Of a stretch of 64,000 nucleotides of DNA, positions 17,826-26,836 are shown one piece after another. This stretch comes from Aliarcobacter lanthieri (GTDB lineage: Bacteria > Campylobacterota > Campylobacteria > Campylobacterales > Arcobacteraceae). A model generated the notes under the pieces. The model had not been told where the DNA came from. It saw nothing but the letters and a program-made list of their open reading frames with translations, and ran no database searches. The stretch lies in assembly GCF_013201625.1 (NCBI RefSeq), contig NZ_CP053839.1:930001-994000 (forward strand), given 5' to 3'. The position numbers were made by a program, and so were the translations under genes. Each line of letters begins with the position of its first letter. Position 1 is the stretch's first letter.

Positions 17826-20065
17826 GTAAAAAAATATTTATTTCTGGAATTGTACAAGGTGTTGGTTTTCGCCCATTAATATATAATTTAGCTATAAAAT
17901 ATGATATACAAGGCTGGGTTAAAAATGATGAAAATGGAGTAGAGATTGAAGTCTTTTCTAAAGAAAATGATTTTGAAAAATTTATCTGTGAGATAAAACA
18001 GAATCCACCAATCTTATCAAAAATAACTGATATAAAAATAATAAATATAGAACTAAAAGAGTATAAATGTTTTAATATCATACAAAGTTCAAGTTCTCAA
18101 AATAAAACTACTATTATCTCTCCTGATATTGCTATTTGTAATGATTGTATAAAAGATATAGAAGATATTGATAATTTTAGACATAATTATAGTTTAACTA
18201 ATTGTACGAATTGTGGACCTAGATATTCGATAATAGATTCAATTCCTTATGATAGAATGAATACATCATTAAAAGATTTTAAACTTTGTACAAACTGTGA
18301 AAGAGAGTTTATTGAACCAATTAATAGACGATATCATGCACAAGCAATATCATGTGAAGAGTGTGGACCAATAACAACTTTATATACAAAAGATAAAAAA
18401 ATAGTATCAAATAAAATGGAATCTATAAGCCAATCTATAAAATTAATAGAAGATGGAAATATTTTAGCTATAAAAGGAATGGGAGGATTTCATATTGTTT
18501 GTGATGCAACAAATAGTAAAGTAATAAAAAGATTAAGAGAGTTTAAAAAAAGAGCTAGAAAACCATTTGCAGTTATGTTTAAAAATATAGAAGTAGTAAA
18601 ATTATATACAAATATTTCTCAAAAAGAGGAAGAACTTTTAACATCAAATGAAAAACCAATTGTTCTTTTAAGTAAAAAAGAAAATATAAATTTATCAGAA
18701 TTTATTGCTCCAAATATTAAAAAAATTGGTTGTTTCTTGCCAAATACAGCTTTGCAATATCTATTAGTGAAAGAGCTTAAAAATCCAATAATTGCAACTA
18801 GTGCAAATTTAAAAAGTGAACCAATAATAATAGATAAAGAAGATATTTTTATAAAACTATATGATTTAGTAGATTTTGTACTAGATTATAATAGAGATAT
18901 AGTAAATAGTTGTGATGACTCTATTCTTCAAGTTATTGATAAAAGAGTAGTTAAATTACGTAATTCAAGAGGATATACTCCAATTTTAAATAGTGTAAAG
19001 AAAGGTTTTAATAAACATATTTTAGCTTTAGGAGCAAATCAAAAATCTACTATTAGTATAGCTTTTGGACATAATATCATAACTTCACCTTATCTAGGAG
19101 ATTTAAACTCAATTTCTACACTTGAAAATTATAAAAAAACAATTAAAACTTTTGATAAATTTTATGATTTTAATCCAGAAATTATAGTTTGTGATAAACA
19201 TCCAAATTATGAAAGTACAAAATATGCTATGAAATTAAAGCAAAAAAATAAAGATATAAAGTTAGTACAAGTTCAGCATCACTATGCTCATATTTTATCC
19301 GTAATGGCTGAATATTCACTAACAAAAGATGTTTTAGGATTTGTTTTTGATGGAACTGGATATGGAGATGATGGAAACATTTGGGGTGGAGAAGTTTTTA
19401 TAGCAAATAAAAAAAAGTATAAAAGAGTAAAATATTTAAAATATTTTAAACTTTTAGGTGGAGAAATAGCTATAAAAGAACCTAAAAGAATTGCTCTATC
19501 TTTACTTTTTGAAATATATTCTTTAGATGAAATCTTAAATTTAGATATTCCAATAGTAAAATTGTATAATAGTAATGATATAAAAGTATTATATACAATG
19601 TGGCAAAAGAATTTAAATTCACCATTTTGTAGTTCTATTGGAAGACTTTTTGATGCTATTGCATCTTTAGCGAATATAATACATATTCAAGAATATGAAG
19701 GAGAAACGGGTCTTTTAATTGAGAGTTTATATGATAAGAATATAAAAGAATCTTATTCTTATGAAATTTTAGAAGACAACATCGATATAAAGGCTATGAT
19801 AAAGGAAATTTTAGTTGATAATGATAAAGTAAGAATCTCTTCAAAATTTATAAATACTTTAGTAAATATTATATTTGATATTACAAAAATTTACTCTTTG
19901 CCAGTTGTACTAAGTGGAGGAGTTTTTCAAAATAAAACTTTATTGGAGCTGATTATAAAAAGATTTAAATATGAAAAAATAGAGTTTTATATAAATGAAA
20001 AATATAGTCCAAATGATGAATGTATAAGTCTTGGGCAACTATATTATTTAAACAATACTATTTAA
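17822..20065 (+). CDS. hypF: Carbamoyltransferase HypF (no canonical start codon)
   Basis: The HypF frame is open from 17786 to 20065 and encodes all domains in order: acylphosphatase (FISGIVQGVGFRP), two zinc fingers (CNDC ... CTNCGP; CTNCEREF ... CEECGP), YrdC-like (IKGMGGFHIVCDATN, RKPFAVMFK) and Kae1-like (VQHHYAHILSVMAE, FDGTGYGDDGNIWGGE, LSGGVFQN). HypF makes thiocarboxamide on HypE from carbamoyl phosphate for the cyanide ligands. No ATG, GTG or TTG occurs in frame before codon 18257, which is inside the zinc-finger region. The listed start is an ATA at the normal N-terminal position. A rare start codon, a -1 frameshift from hydE or a sequence error are all possible. Confidence 0.85.
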   Translation: MSKKIFISGIVQGVGFRPLIYNLAIKYDIQGWVKNDENGVEIEVFSKENDFEKFICEIKQNPPILSKITDIKIINIELKEYKCFNIIQSSSSQNKTTIISPDIAICNDCIKDIEDIDNFRHNYSLTNCTNCGPRYSIIDSIPYDRMNTSLKDFKLCTNCEREFIEPINRRYHAQAISCEECGPITTLYTKDKKIVSNKMESISQSIKLIEDGNILAIKGMGGFHIVCDATNSKVIKRLREFKKRARKPFAVMFKNIEVVKLYTNISQKEEELLTSNEKPIVLLSKKENINLSEFIAPNIKKIGCFLPNTALQYLLVKELKNPIIATSANLKSEPIIIDKEDIFIKLYDLVDFVLDYNRDIVNSCDDSILQVIDKRVVKLRNSRGYTPILNSVKKGFNKHILALGANQKSTISIAFGHNIITSPYLGDLNSISTLENYKKTIKTFDKFYDFNPEIIVCDKHPNYESTKYAMKLKQKNKDIKLVQVQHHYAHILSVMAEYSLTKDVLGFVFDGTGYGDDGNIWGGEVFIANKKKYKRVKYLKYFKLLGGEIAIKEPKRIALSLLFEIYSLDEILNLDIPIVKLYNSNDIKVLYTMWQKNLNSPFCSSIGRLFDAIASLANIIHIQEYEGETGLLIESLYDKNIKESYSYEILEDNIDIKAMIKEILVDNDKVRISSKFINTLVNIIFDITKIYSLPVVLSGGVFQNKTLLELIIKRFKYEKIEFYINEKYSPNDECISLGQLYYLNNTI

Positions 20066-20698
20066 AATCTCTATTTGTTCACTCTTAATATAGTTAAACT
20101 TAAACTCATATTCTTTTAAGTAGTAGAAAAAATTGTCTTCATCTATCCCTTTGTATTTTCGTAAATTTGATTCTAAGAATTTCCAAAATTCATTTAATTT
20201 TGTTTGATGAGCATTTTGCGAATGAATTTTATACCAATTTAAATATTGAATAAAACCATCTTCTATATCAAAAGCACGATTTCCAATTTTTGGCATAAGT
20301 AAAGTATAAACTCTTTGGTTAGAGTAAAAACCAATTATATTTATAGCTTCACTTAAAGATTTTCTTTTTTTCTTTTTTTCTCTATTTTTTATATAATAAA
20401 ATTCTTCATATTCTGTATTGTCTTTTATTGATGAATGATAAATATCTTCTAAAAATATTGCTATTTTTTTTCTAAAGAAATCAAATCTATCTTTTACAGT
20501 CTTATAGTTTAAATCTAACTCTTTTGCTGTTTGAAGAGCATTTTTATCCTCACAAAATTTTTCTATTATAAATTTTTCTTTTGCTATTTTTTTTAAAGAT
20601 AGTTTCTTAGCACATTTTTTACATTTTATATAATTATTTGCAAGAGTATAAAACTCTTCATGTTTACAGTTTGGACAAATCATAAAATATTTTATCAT
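20048..20698 (-). CDS. IS1595-like transposase relative, possibly domesticated
   Basis: A 216-residue protein lying antisense between hypF and hypB. An N-terminal zinc ribbon (CPNC at residues 8-11, CKKC near 26-29) and a helix-turn-helix region (ALQTAKELDLNYKTVKDRF) are followed by a region resembling the IS1595 DDE domain: EEFYYIKN where transposases have DExYF, and NEFWKFLESNLRKYKGI then NFFYYLKEYEFKFNY like their C-terminal block. The first catalytic Asp appears to be Glu. No terminal inverted repeats are visible at its ends. It overlaps the 3' end of hypF by 18 bp. Activity is doubtful; a regulatory role is speculation. Confidence 0.55.
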   Translation of the reverse strand: MIKYFMICPNCKHEEFYTLANNYIKCKKCAKKLSLKKIAKEKFIIEKFCEDKNALQTAKELDLNYKTVKDRFDFFRKKIAIFLEDIYHSSIKDNTEYEEFYYIKNREKKKKRKSLSEAINIIGFYSNQRVYTLLMPKIGNRAFDIEDGFIQYLNWYKIHSQNAHQTKLNEFWKFLESNLRKYKGIDEDNFFYYLKEYEFKFNYIKSEQIEILNSIV

Positions 20699-20793
20699 TT
20701 TAGTTCTAAAAATATATAAGTGCTTAAAAGTTATTATATAATATTTATAGTTTTTGGGTTAAACTCCAATAAAAATAATAATAAGGAAAATAT

Positions 20794-21603
20794 ATGTGTA
20801 AAGATTGCGGTTGTACAATAGCAGGACAAGAAGAACACCATCATCACCATGAACATGATCATAAAATAGGACATTTTCATACTCATCCTCATGGAAATAG
20901 TACATCTCATCAAGCAGCTCATGAAACACTGCATCATAATCCACAATTAAATGATTCAAAAACAATTTCAGTAATTCAAAAGATTTTAGATAAAAATGAT
21001 CATGAAGCAGCACATAATAGAGCACATTTTGATAATCATAAAGTTTTAGGAATAAATCTTATGTCAAGTCCAGGAAGTGGGAAAACTACACTTTTAGAGC
21101 ATTTAAGCCAAATTGCAGATTTTAAATTTGGTGTTGTTGAAGGTGATTTGGAAACTTCAAAAGATGCAGATAGGCTAAAAGCAAAAGGAATTCCAGCTGT
21201 TCAGATACAAACAGGAAGTGCATGTCATCTTGATGCATTTATGGTTCATAAAGGTTTACATGATTTATCTTTAGATGATATTGACGTTTGTTTTGTGGAA
21301 AATGTAGGAAATTTAGTTTGTCCAGCTTCTTATGATGTTGGAACTCACTTAAATATTGTATTGGTTTCAATTCCTGAAGGTGAAGACAAAATCTCAAAAT
21401 ATCCAGTTATGTTTAGATGTGCAGATTTGATACTTTTTACAAAAACTGACCTTTTGCCATATTTTGAATATGATTTAGAAAAAGAAAAAGCAATAGCTAG
21501 AAAGCTAAAACCAAATGTTGATATCTTAGAAGTTTCTATAAAAGATAAAAAGTCACTTCAAGCTGTTGTTGATTGGATAAATTTTAAAAGAAAGATGAGA
21601 TAA
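20794..21603 (+). CDS. hypB: Hydrogenase nickel incorporation GTPase HypB
   Basis: A 269-residue nickel-insertion GTPase. The N-terminus has the high-affinity nickel motif (MCKDCGC) and a histidine-rich stretch at about residues 15-48 (EEHHHHHEHDH and similar) that can store nickel or zinc. The P loop is in MSSPGSGKTTLLEH, with VEGDLETSKDADR, CHLDAFM and LFTKTDLLPYF following. It works with HypA to load nickel into the HydB precursor. It starts a run hypB-hypC-hypD with a 4-bp gap and then an 8-bp overlap. Confidence 0.96.
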   Translation: MCKDCGCTIAGQEEHHHHHEHDHKIGHFHTHPHGNSTSHQAAHETLHHNPQLNDSKTISVIQKILDKNDHEAAHNRAHFDNHKVLGINLMSSPGSGKTTLLEHLSQIADFKFGVVEGDLETSKDADRLKAKGIPAVQIQTGSACHLDAFMVHKGLHDLSLDDIDVCFVENVGNLVCPASYDVGTHLNIVLVSIPEGEDKISKYPVMFRCADLILFTKTDLLPYFEYDLEKEKAIARKLKPNVDILEVSIKDKKSLQAVVDWINFKRKMR

Positions 21604-21607
21604 AAGA

Positions 21608-21868
21608 ATGTGTTTATCAATTCCTTCTAAAATAAAAAGTATAGATAAAGAGATGAATTCCTGTATAGTTGATACTATGGGAGTTGAAAGAAGTGCAAGT
21701 TTAGATTTAATAGATCAAGAAGTTCAAATTGGAGATTATGTTTTAATTCATATTGGTTTTGCTATGAATAAAATAGATGAATTTGATGCTCTTGAATCAC
21801 TAAAAGTTTATCAAGAAATTATAGATAAGATGGAAGAAAAAGAGAGGCTAGAATCTCAGAATGCCTAA
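21608..21868 (+). CDS. hypC: Hydrogenase maturation chaperone HypC
   Basis: An 86-residue HypC/HupF-family protein opening with MCLSIPSKI, whose Cys2 binds the iron atom. With HypD it forms the scaffold on which the Fe(CN)2CO unit is built and then carries it to the HydB precursor. The central GDYVLIHIGFAMNKID is typical. It overlaps hypD by 8 bp, consistent with equal production of both partners. Confidence 0.95.
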   Translation: MCLSIPSKIKSIDKEMNSCIVDTMGVERSASLDLIDQEVQIGDYVLIHIGFAMNKIDEFDALESLKVYQEIIDKMEEKERLESQNA

Positions 21869-22985
21869 AAAACTAGAACTAAAAGATTTATATGATGGTT
21901 TTAGAGATGCAAAAGTTATAAAAGCTTATAAAAAAATAATTGATGAAGATTTAAAAGATTACCCTAAAACTATAAATATTATGGAAGTTTGTGGTGGACA
22001 TACTCATACGATTATGAAGTATGGAATACCACAATTACTAAATAAAAAAATAAACTTTATTCACGGACCTGGTTGTCCAGTTTGTGTTATGCCAAAAGAT
22101 AGAATTGATAGTGCTTATGAGTTAAGTTTACAAAAAGATGTAATTTTGGTAACACTTGGAGATATGATAAAAGTTCCAGGAAGTAAGGGAAGTTTACAAA
22201 AAGCAAGAAGCGAAGGTGCTGATGTAAGATTTGTTTATTCTCCACTTGATTGTATAAAAATAGCAGATGAAAACAAAGATAAAACTATCATATTTTTTGC
22301 AATAGGTTTTGAAACAACAACTCCCATGACTTGTACTTTGATAGAGCAAGTTATAAAAAATGATATTAAAAATATTTTATTTCATATAAATCATATAACA
22401 GTTCCAGAAGTAATGAGAGTTTTAGTACAAGATGAAAACTGTAAAATAGATGCTTTTTTAGGACCATCACATGTTAGTGTTATAAGTGGAAGTAAAATAT
22501 ATGAAGAATTTCCTTTAACTTATAATAAACCAGTAGTTGTAAGTGGGTTTGAACCTGTTGATGTTATGCAAAGTATCTCTATGATAGTAAAACAGTTTAT
22601 TGAAAATAGAAGTGATTTAGAAATAGAGTATAAAAGACTTGTTTCTTATGATGGAAATATCAAAGCTCAAGAACTTATAAATAAATACTTCAAAAAAGTT
22701 CCTTTTAAATTTAGAGGAATTGGAGAGGTAGAAAATAGTGGATATGAACTAAAAGATGAGTTTGATAAATATAATGCAAAAATAGTTTATAAAGAGATTT
22801 TGCCTACTATTGAAGTAAAAGAAAATAGAGCTTGCAAATGTCCACAAATACTAAAAGGTGTAGCAAAACCAACTGATTGTAAAATATTTGGAAATGTATG
22901 TACTCCAGCAAATCCAATAGGCTCTTGTATGGTGAGTAGTGAGGGTGCTTGTAGTGCTTACTATAAATATGGGAATTTGTTGTAA
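21861..22985 (+). CDS. hypD: Hydrogenase maturation Fe-S protein HypD
   Basis: A 374-residue HypD. The redox-active motifs are MEVCGGHTHT, HGPGCPVCVMP and GFETTTP. The C-terminal cysteine set (CKCPQ, CKIFGNVC, CMVSSEGAC) ligates a 4Fe-4S cluster. It accepts cyanide groups from HypE and assembles the iron ligands with HypC. mcrC follows after only 19 bp, so the foreign-looking genes downstream probably share its transcript. Confidence 0.96.
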   Translation: MPKKLELKDLYDGFRDAKVIKAYKKIIDEDLKDYPKTINIMEVCGGHTHTIMKYGIPQLLNKKINFIHGPGCPVCVMPKDRIDSAYELSLQKDVILVTLGDMIKVPGSKGSLQKARSEGADVRFVYSPLDCIKIADENKDKTIIFFAIGFETTTPMTCTLIEQVIKNDIKNILFHINHITVPEVMRVLVQDENCKIDAFLGPSHVSVISGSKIYEEFPLTYNKPVVVSGFEPVDVMQSISMIVKQFIENRSDLEIEYKRLVSYDGNIKAQELINKYFKKVPFKFRGIGEVENSGYELKDEFDKYNAKIVYKEILPTIEVKENRACKCPQILKGVAKPTDCKIFGNVCTPANPIGSCMVSSEGACSAYYKYGNLL

Positions 22986-23004
22986 ATTTTAAGTATAATC
23001 TATA

Positions 23005-24153
23005 ATGCAAAATATAATTTATGAATATGAATTTATAACAAACGAAGAATTAAAAAATCATATTATTGATACAAAAGAGTTACATAAATACTTTACACTT
23101 GATTGGAAAGATTTAAAGGCTTCAAAATATTGTGGTATTTTAAATTTTGAAAGTCAAGATTTTTATATCTTGCCCAAAATATCAAATCATAATAATGAAA
23201 AAGATGCAGAACAAAATCTAAATATTTTTATCTATATGCTAATGTATGCTTATGATGTAAGATTATCAAACGAACAACTAGCAAGTTGTGCTAATCAAAA
23301 ACACTCTATTTTAGAAGTTTTTGTTCAGATGTTTGCTTCAAATCTTTTGAGTGAACTAAAAAAAGGATTGTATAAAGAGTATATTTTAGAACAAGATAAT
23401 CTTCCAGTTTTAAAAGGTAAGTATTTAATAAATGAAAATCTAAAATATAACTTTATAAGAAATAGAATTTATTGTGAATATGATGACTTTACTCCAAATA
23501 ACAGCCTAAATCAGTTTTTTTTGTATGGTCTAAAATATCTTCAAAAATTTGTAAAAGACAAAAAACTTTTAAAACAGTGTGAACTAATTTTCGATGAAGT
23601 TGAGTATAGACAATTTGATATAAATAAACTTGAAAATATTCATTTTAATAGACAAAATCAAAGATTTAAAAAAAGTTTTGAAATAGCTATTTTACTTTTG
23701 AAACAACTTATTCCAAATTTCTCAAAAGATAAAAAATCTTTTGCTTTTTTATTTGATATGAATGTGTTGTTTGAGAAGTTTATAGCTAGAATTTTTAAAG
23801 AGTTGAATAATTCAGCTAAAATCCAAAATAAAAATAGTTTTGGTGATTTAACTTTAAAACCAGATATTATTTTAAATAATCAAATAATAGATACAAAATA
23901 TAAAAAATTAAATAATATTGATGATATAAAACAAAGTGATAAACTTCAAGCTTTTGCTTATGGAATAAATTATAATGTTAAAAATGTGATGCTTTTATAT
24001 CCAACGTATAAAGATGATATAGATGATAAGATAATTTTAGGAAAAGAAAGTATTGTTAATTTAAGTATAAAAACTATTGATTTAGGTTTTAGTGGTAATA
24101 ATTTTGAAGATTATATTGAAAAAATTAAAAATAGGACAAAGGATAGATTATGA
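23005..24153 (+). CDS. mcrC: McrC-family nuclease subunit of a type IV restriction system
   Basis: A 382-residue McrC-like protein. The C-terminal third has a PD-(D/E)XK nuclease core: LKPDIILNNQIIDTKYKKL, with Asp then the DxK pair, matching the McrC pattern KPDIxL and DxKYK. The N-terminal part (YFTLDWKDLKASKYCGIL, FYILPKI) resembles the region that contacts McrB. It supplies DNA cleavage to the McrB motor and attacks modified DNA. It overlaps mcrB by 4 bp (ATGA). The usual order is mcrB-mcrC; here it is reversed. Confidence 0.82.
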   Translation: MQNIIYEYEFITNEELKNHIIDTKELHKYFTLDWKDLKASKYCGILNFESQDFYILPKISNHNNEKDAEQNLNIFIYMLMYAYDVRLSNEQLASCANQKHSILEVFVQMFASNLLSELKKGLYKEYILEQDNLPVLKGKYLINENLKYNFIRNRIYCEYDDFTPNNSLNQFFLYGLKYLQKFVKDKKLLKQCELIFDEVEYRQFDINKLENIHFNRQNQRFKKSFEIAILLLKQLIPNFSKDKKSFAFLFDMNVLFEKFIARIFKELNNSAKIQNKNSFGDLTLKPDIILNNQIIDTKYKKLNNIDDIKQSDKLQAFAYGINYNVKNVMLLYPTYKDDIDDKIILGKESIVNLSIKTIDLGFSGNNFEDYIEKIKNRTKDRL

Positions 24154-25625
24154 GTATAAAAGAAGATTTTAAAGATTGGTTAAGAACAAGAGTAGATACA
24201 TTAGTTCCTTTAAGTTCATATCCGAATGCTTTAGCTAAATTAATACCTAATAAATTAATTAGTATAAATGAAAATTTATATAATGATTTATTTGATTGTT
24301 TAGATATTGAATATCTTAATGAATTATATAAAAGATTATCTAATGGTGGGGATTTACATAAATTTAATGCAGAAACTCAAAATAGAGTATCAAGTGCTGC
24401 AATTAAACAATATATAGAATTTCTTAAATCATTAAATATAAATTCTAAAATTAAACATTTAAAAATAAAAAATATAATGCTTTATGGTGCTCCAGGTGTT
24501 GGGAAAACTTATAACTATAAAAAATTAGTTTCTTTAATTGAAAGTGGAAAATATAGTGAAAATGATATTTTTAAGTCAATTATAGAAAATCAAAAATTAG
24601 ATATAGATGTTGATGAAACTTTTGAAAATATAAAAAAAGATAATAGACTTGAATTTGTAACTTTTCATCAAAGTTACTCTTATGAAGATTTTATTGAGGG
24701 ATTTAGACCTAGTGAAAATACTCATGTAGAATTAGAAGATGGTATATTTAAATTGATTTGTAATAAAGCAAAAAATCAAGTAAAAGAAACAAAGTTTCAA
24801 CATATTTCTTTTGATGAAGCTTTCGATATATTAAGAACTCAATACATAGAAAATGAAATAGATAAAATATATAGTGTTTCTAATGTTGAAATAGTTATTC
24901 ATGAATTTAAAGAAAAAACTATAAAAGTTCAATCTTCTAATGCAAAAGATACACAATATGTTAAAAAATCAGATTTAGAAACAGTTGTTCAATCAATACT
25001 TAACGATGAAGTTCAAAAACCAAGTGATATAAAAAATTTAGCTGTTAAAAAAGATACTATTTCTTTAGGTGGATTATATTATCCAATTGCTAAAAAGATA
25101 GTTGAAATAATTAATGATAATAAAAAAAATATAGAAGGAAAAGAAAAAAATTTCTATATTGTAATAGATGAGATAAATAGAGGAAATATCTCTAAAATTT
25201 TTGGAGAGTTAATAACTCTTATTGAAGAAGACAAAAGAAATGATTATGAAGTAACACTTCCTTATTCAAAAGAGAAGTTTAAAATACCTTCAAACCTTTA
25301 TATTATAGCTACTATGAACTCAACAGATAAATCTATTGCTACTATTGATATAGCCTTAAGAAGAAGATTTACATTCTTAAAAATGAAACCAAATATAGAT
25401 TTAGTTCCAGAAAATGCACAAGATTTATTTGAAAAGTTAAATAAGTATATAGAAAAAACTTTAGGAGAAGATTACAAACTTGGGCATAGTTATTTTATGC
25501 AAGGTTTAGATTTAGAATTTGTAAAAGAGTACAAAATAAAACCATTACTTGAAGAGTATTTTTATGGTGATGATGAAAATCATAAAAAAGCTTTAGATAT
25601 TTTAAATAGAAAGGATAACTTATGA
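24150..25625 (+). CDS. mcrB: McrB-family AAA+ GTPase
   Basis: A 491-residue motor subunit. About 100 N-terminal residues have no recognised DNA-binding domain and probably set target choice. The AAA+ domain has Walker A GAPGVGKT at 113-120, Walker B with YIVIDEINRGNISKIFGEL, and the McrB signature TMNSTDKSIATID followed by ALRRRFTF. GTP hydrolysis by McrB drives translocation and activates McrC. It overlaps mcrC upstream and the dehydrogenase downstream by 4 bp each, so all three are translationally coupled. Confidence 0.88.
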   Translation: MSIKEDFKDWLRTRVDTLVPLSSYPNALAKLIPNKLISINENLYNDLFDCLDIEYLNELYKRLSNGGDLHKFNAETQNRVSSAAIKQYIEFLKSLNINSKIKHLKIKNIMLYGAPGVGKTYNYKKLVSLIESGKYSENDIFKSIIENQKLDIDVDETFENIKKDNRLEFVTFHQSYSYEDFIEGFRPSENTHVELEDGIFKLICNKAKNQVKETKFQHISFDEAFDILRTQYIENEIDKIYSVSNVEIVIHEFKEKTIKVQSSNAKDTQYVKKSDLETVVQSILNDEVQKPSDIKNLAVKKDTISLGGLYYPIAKKIVEIINDNKKNIEGKEKNFYIVIDEINRGNISKIFGELITLIEEDKRNDYEVTLPYSKEKFKIPSNLYIIATMNSTDKSIATIDIALRRRFTFLKMKPNIDLVPENAQDLFEKLNKYIEKTLGEDYKLGHSYFMQGLDLEFVKEYKIKPLLEEYFYGDDENHKKALDILNRKDNL

Positions 25626-26470
25626 AAAGAGTAGCATTTATTGGTGTTGGTGTTATGGGAAAATTTATGGTTTCAAATTTGCTAAAAAAAGGTTTTGAGG
25701 TAAGTATTTATGCACGAAACAGACAAAAAGTAGAAGATGTTATAAAAGAGGGTGCTATTTTTTGTGAAAGTATAAAAGAGTGCGTAGGAAATAAAGATGC
25801 AGTTATCACAATAGTTGGTTATCCAAAAGATGTGGAAGAGGTATATTTATCGTCAGATGGTATTATAAATAGTGCTTCAGAAGGTACATATTTGATAGAT
25901 ATGACAACTACAACTCCAAGTCTATCTATAAAAATCCAGAAAAAAGCAAAACAAAAAGGTTTAAAAGCTTTAGATGCACCAGTTTCAGGAGGTGATATTG
26001 GAGCAAAAAATGCAACTTTATCTATAATGGTTGGTGGAGAGCAAAAAGATTTTGAATCATGCAAAAAAATTTTTGAAAGTTTAGGAACAACTATCGTTTA
26101 CGAAGGAGTTGCAGGAAGTGGACAACATACAAAAATGGCAAATCAAATAGCAATAGCGGGAGTTATGGCAGGAGTTAGTGAAGCCATAGTTTATGGTCAA
26201 AAAGTAGGGCTTGATTTACCAACAATGCTAAAAAGTATAAGCAATGGAGCAGCTCAGAGTTTTCATCTTACAAATAATGCTCCTAAGATGTTAAATAAAG
26301 AGTTTGAACCAGGATTTTATATAAAACATATGGTAAAAGATTTAAAAATTGCCACAAGTGAAGTTCCAAATCTAAAAGTATTAAATGATGTTTTAGAGAT
26401 GTACGAAACTTTAGAAAAAAATGGTTATGGCGATTTGGGAACTCAAGCTATTTGTAAATATTATGAATAA
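25622..26470 (+). CDS. NAD(P)-dependent beta-hydroxyacid dehydrogenase (GLYR/HIBADH-like)
   Basis: A 282-residue member of the 3-hydroxyisobutyrate dehydrogenase family. The Rossmann motif IGVGVMGKFMVSNL, the substrate motif DAPVSGGDIGAKNATL and the catalytic lysine in GSGQHTKMANQ are present. The YARNRQK after beta-2 suggests NADP preference, as in succinic semialdehyde/glyoxylate reductases. The substrate cannot be read from the sequence. It is coupled to mcrB by an ATGA overlap, odd company for a metabolic enzyme, and followed after 9 bp by a MazG-like gene. Confidence 0.85.
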   Translation: MKRVAFIGVGVMGKFMVSNLLKKGFEVSIYARNRQKVEDVIKEGAIFCESIKECVGNKDAVITIVGYPKDVEEVYLSSDGIINSASEGTYLIDMTTTTPSLSIKIQKKAKQKGLKALDAPVSGGDIGAKNATLSIMVGGEQKDFESCKKIFESLGTTIVYEGVAGSGQHTKMANQIAIAGVMAGVSEAIVYGQKVGLDLPTMLKSISNGAAQSFHLTNNAPKMLNKEFEPGFYIKHMVKDLKIATSEVPNLKVLNDVLEMYETLEKNGYGDLGTQAICKYYE

Positions 26471-26479
26471 AGGATTTTT

Positions 26480-26836
26480 ATGGACATAGAAAAAATAAAA
26501 GCAAGAATTCAAAAATTTAGTGATGATAGAAATTGGGAAAGTTTTCATAATCCAAAAAATTTAGTTATGGCATTAAATGGTGAAGTAGGAGAGCTAAATG
26601 AAATTTTCCAATGGCTAAATTTTGAAGAGTCTTTAAATCTACCTGATGATGTTTTAACTCATACAAAAGAAGAAGTTGCAGATATTGCTATTTATCTTAT
26701 ACGAATTTGTATGAAACTAAATATAGATTTAGAAGATGCTATATTAAATAAAATGACAAAAAATGAAGCTAAATACCCAGCTGAAACTTCGCAAGGTGGA
26801 AGTAAAAAATATAGTAAAAGTAGAGAAGATAAATAG
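26480..26836 (+). CDS. MazG-like nucleotide pyrophosphohydrolase
   Basis: A 118-residue all-alpha NTP pyrophosphatase of the short MazG/DCTPP type. Metal ligands are in ALNGEVGELNEIFQW (ExxE) and KEEVADIAIYLIR (ExxD). Such enzymes hydrolyse non-canonical or excess (d)NTPs to monophosphates. It sits directly before hypE (adjacent codons, no gap) after the restriction pair and dehydrogenase. A house-cleaning role is the default; a link to the restriction genes is speculative. Confidence 0.8.
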   Translation: MDIEKIKARIQKFSDDRNWESFHNPKNLVMALNGEVGELNEIFQWLNFEESLNLPDDVLTHTKEEVADIAIYLIRICMKLNIDLEDAILNKMTKNEAKYPAETSQGGSKKYSKSREDK

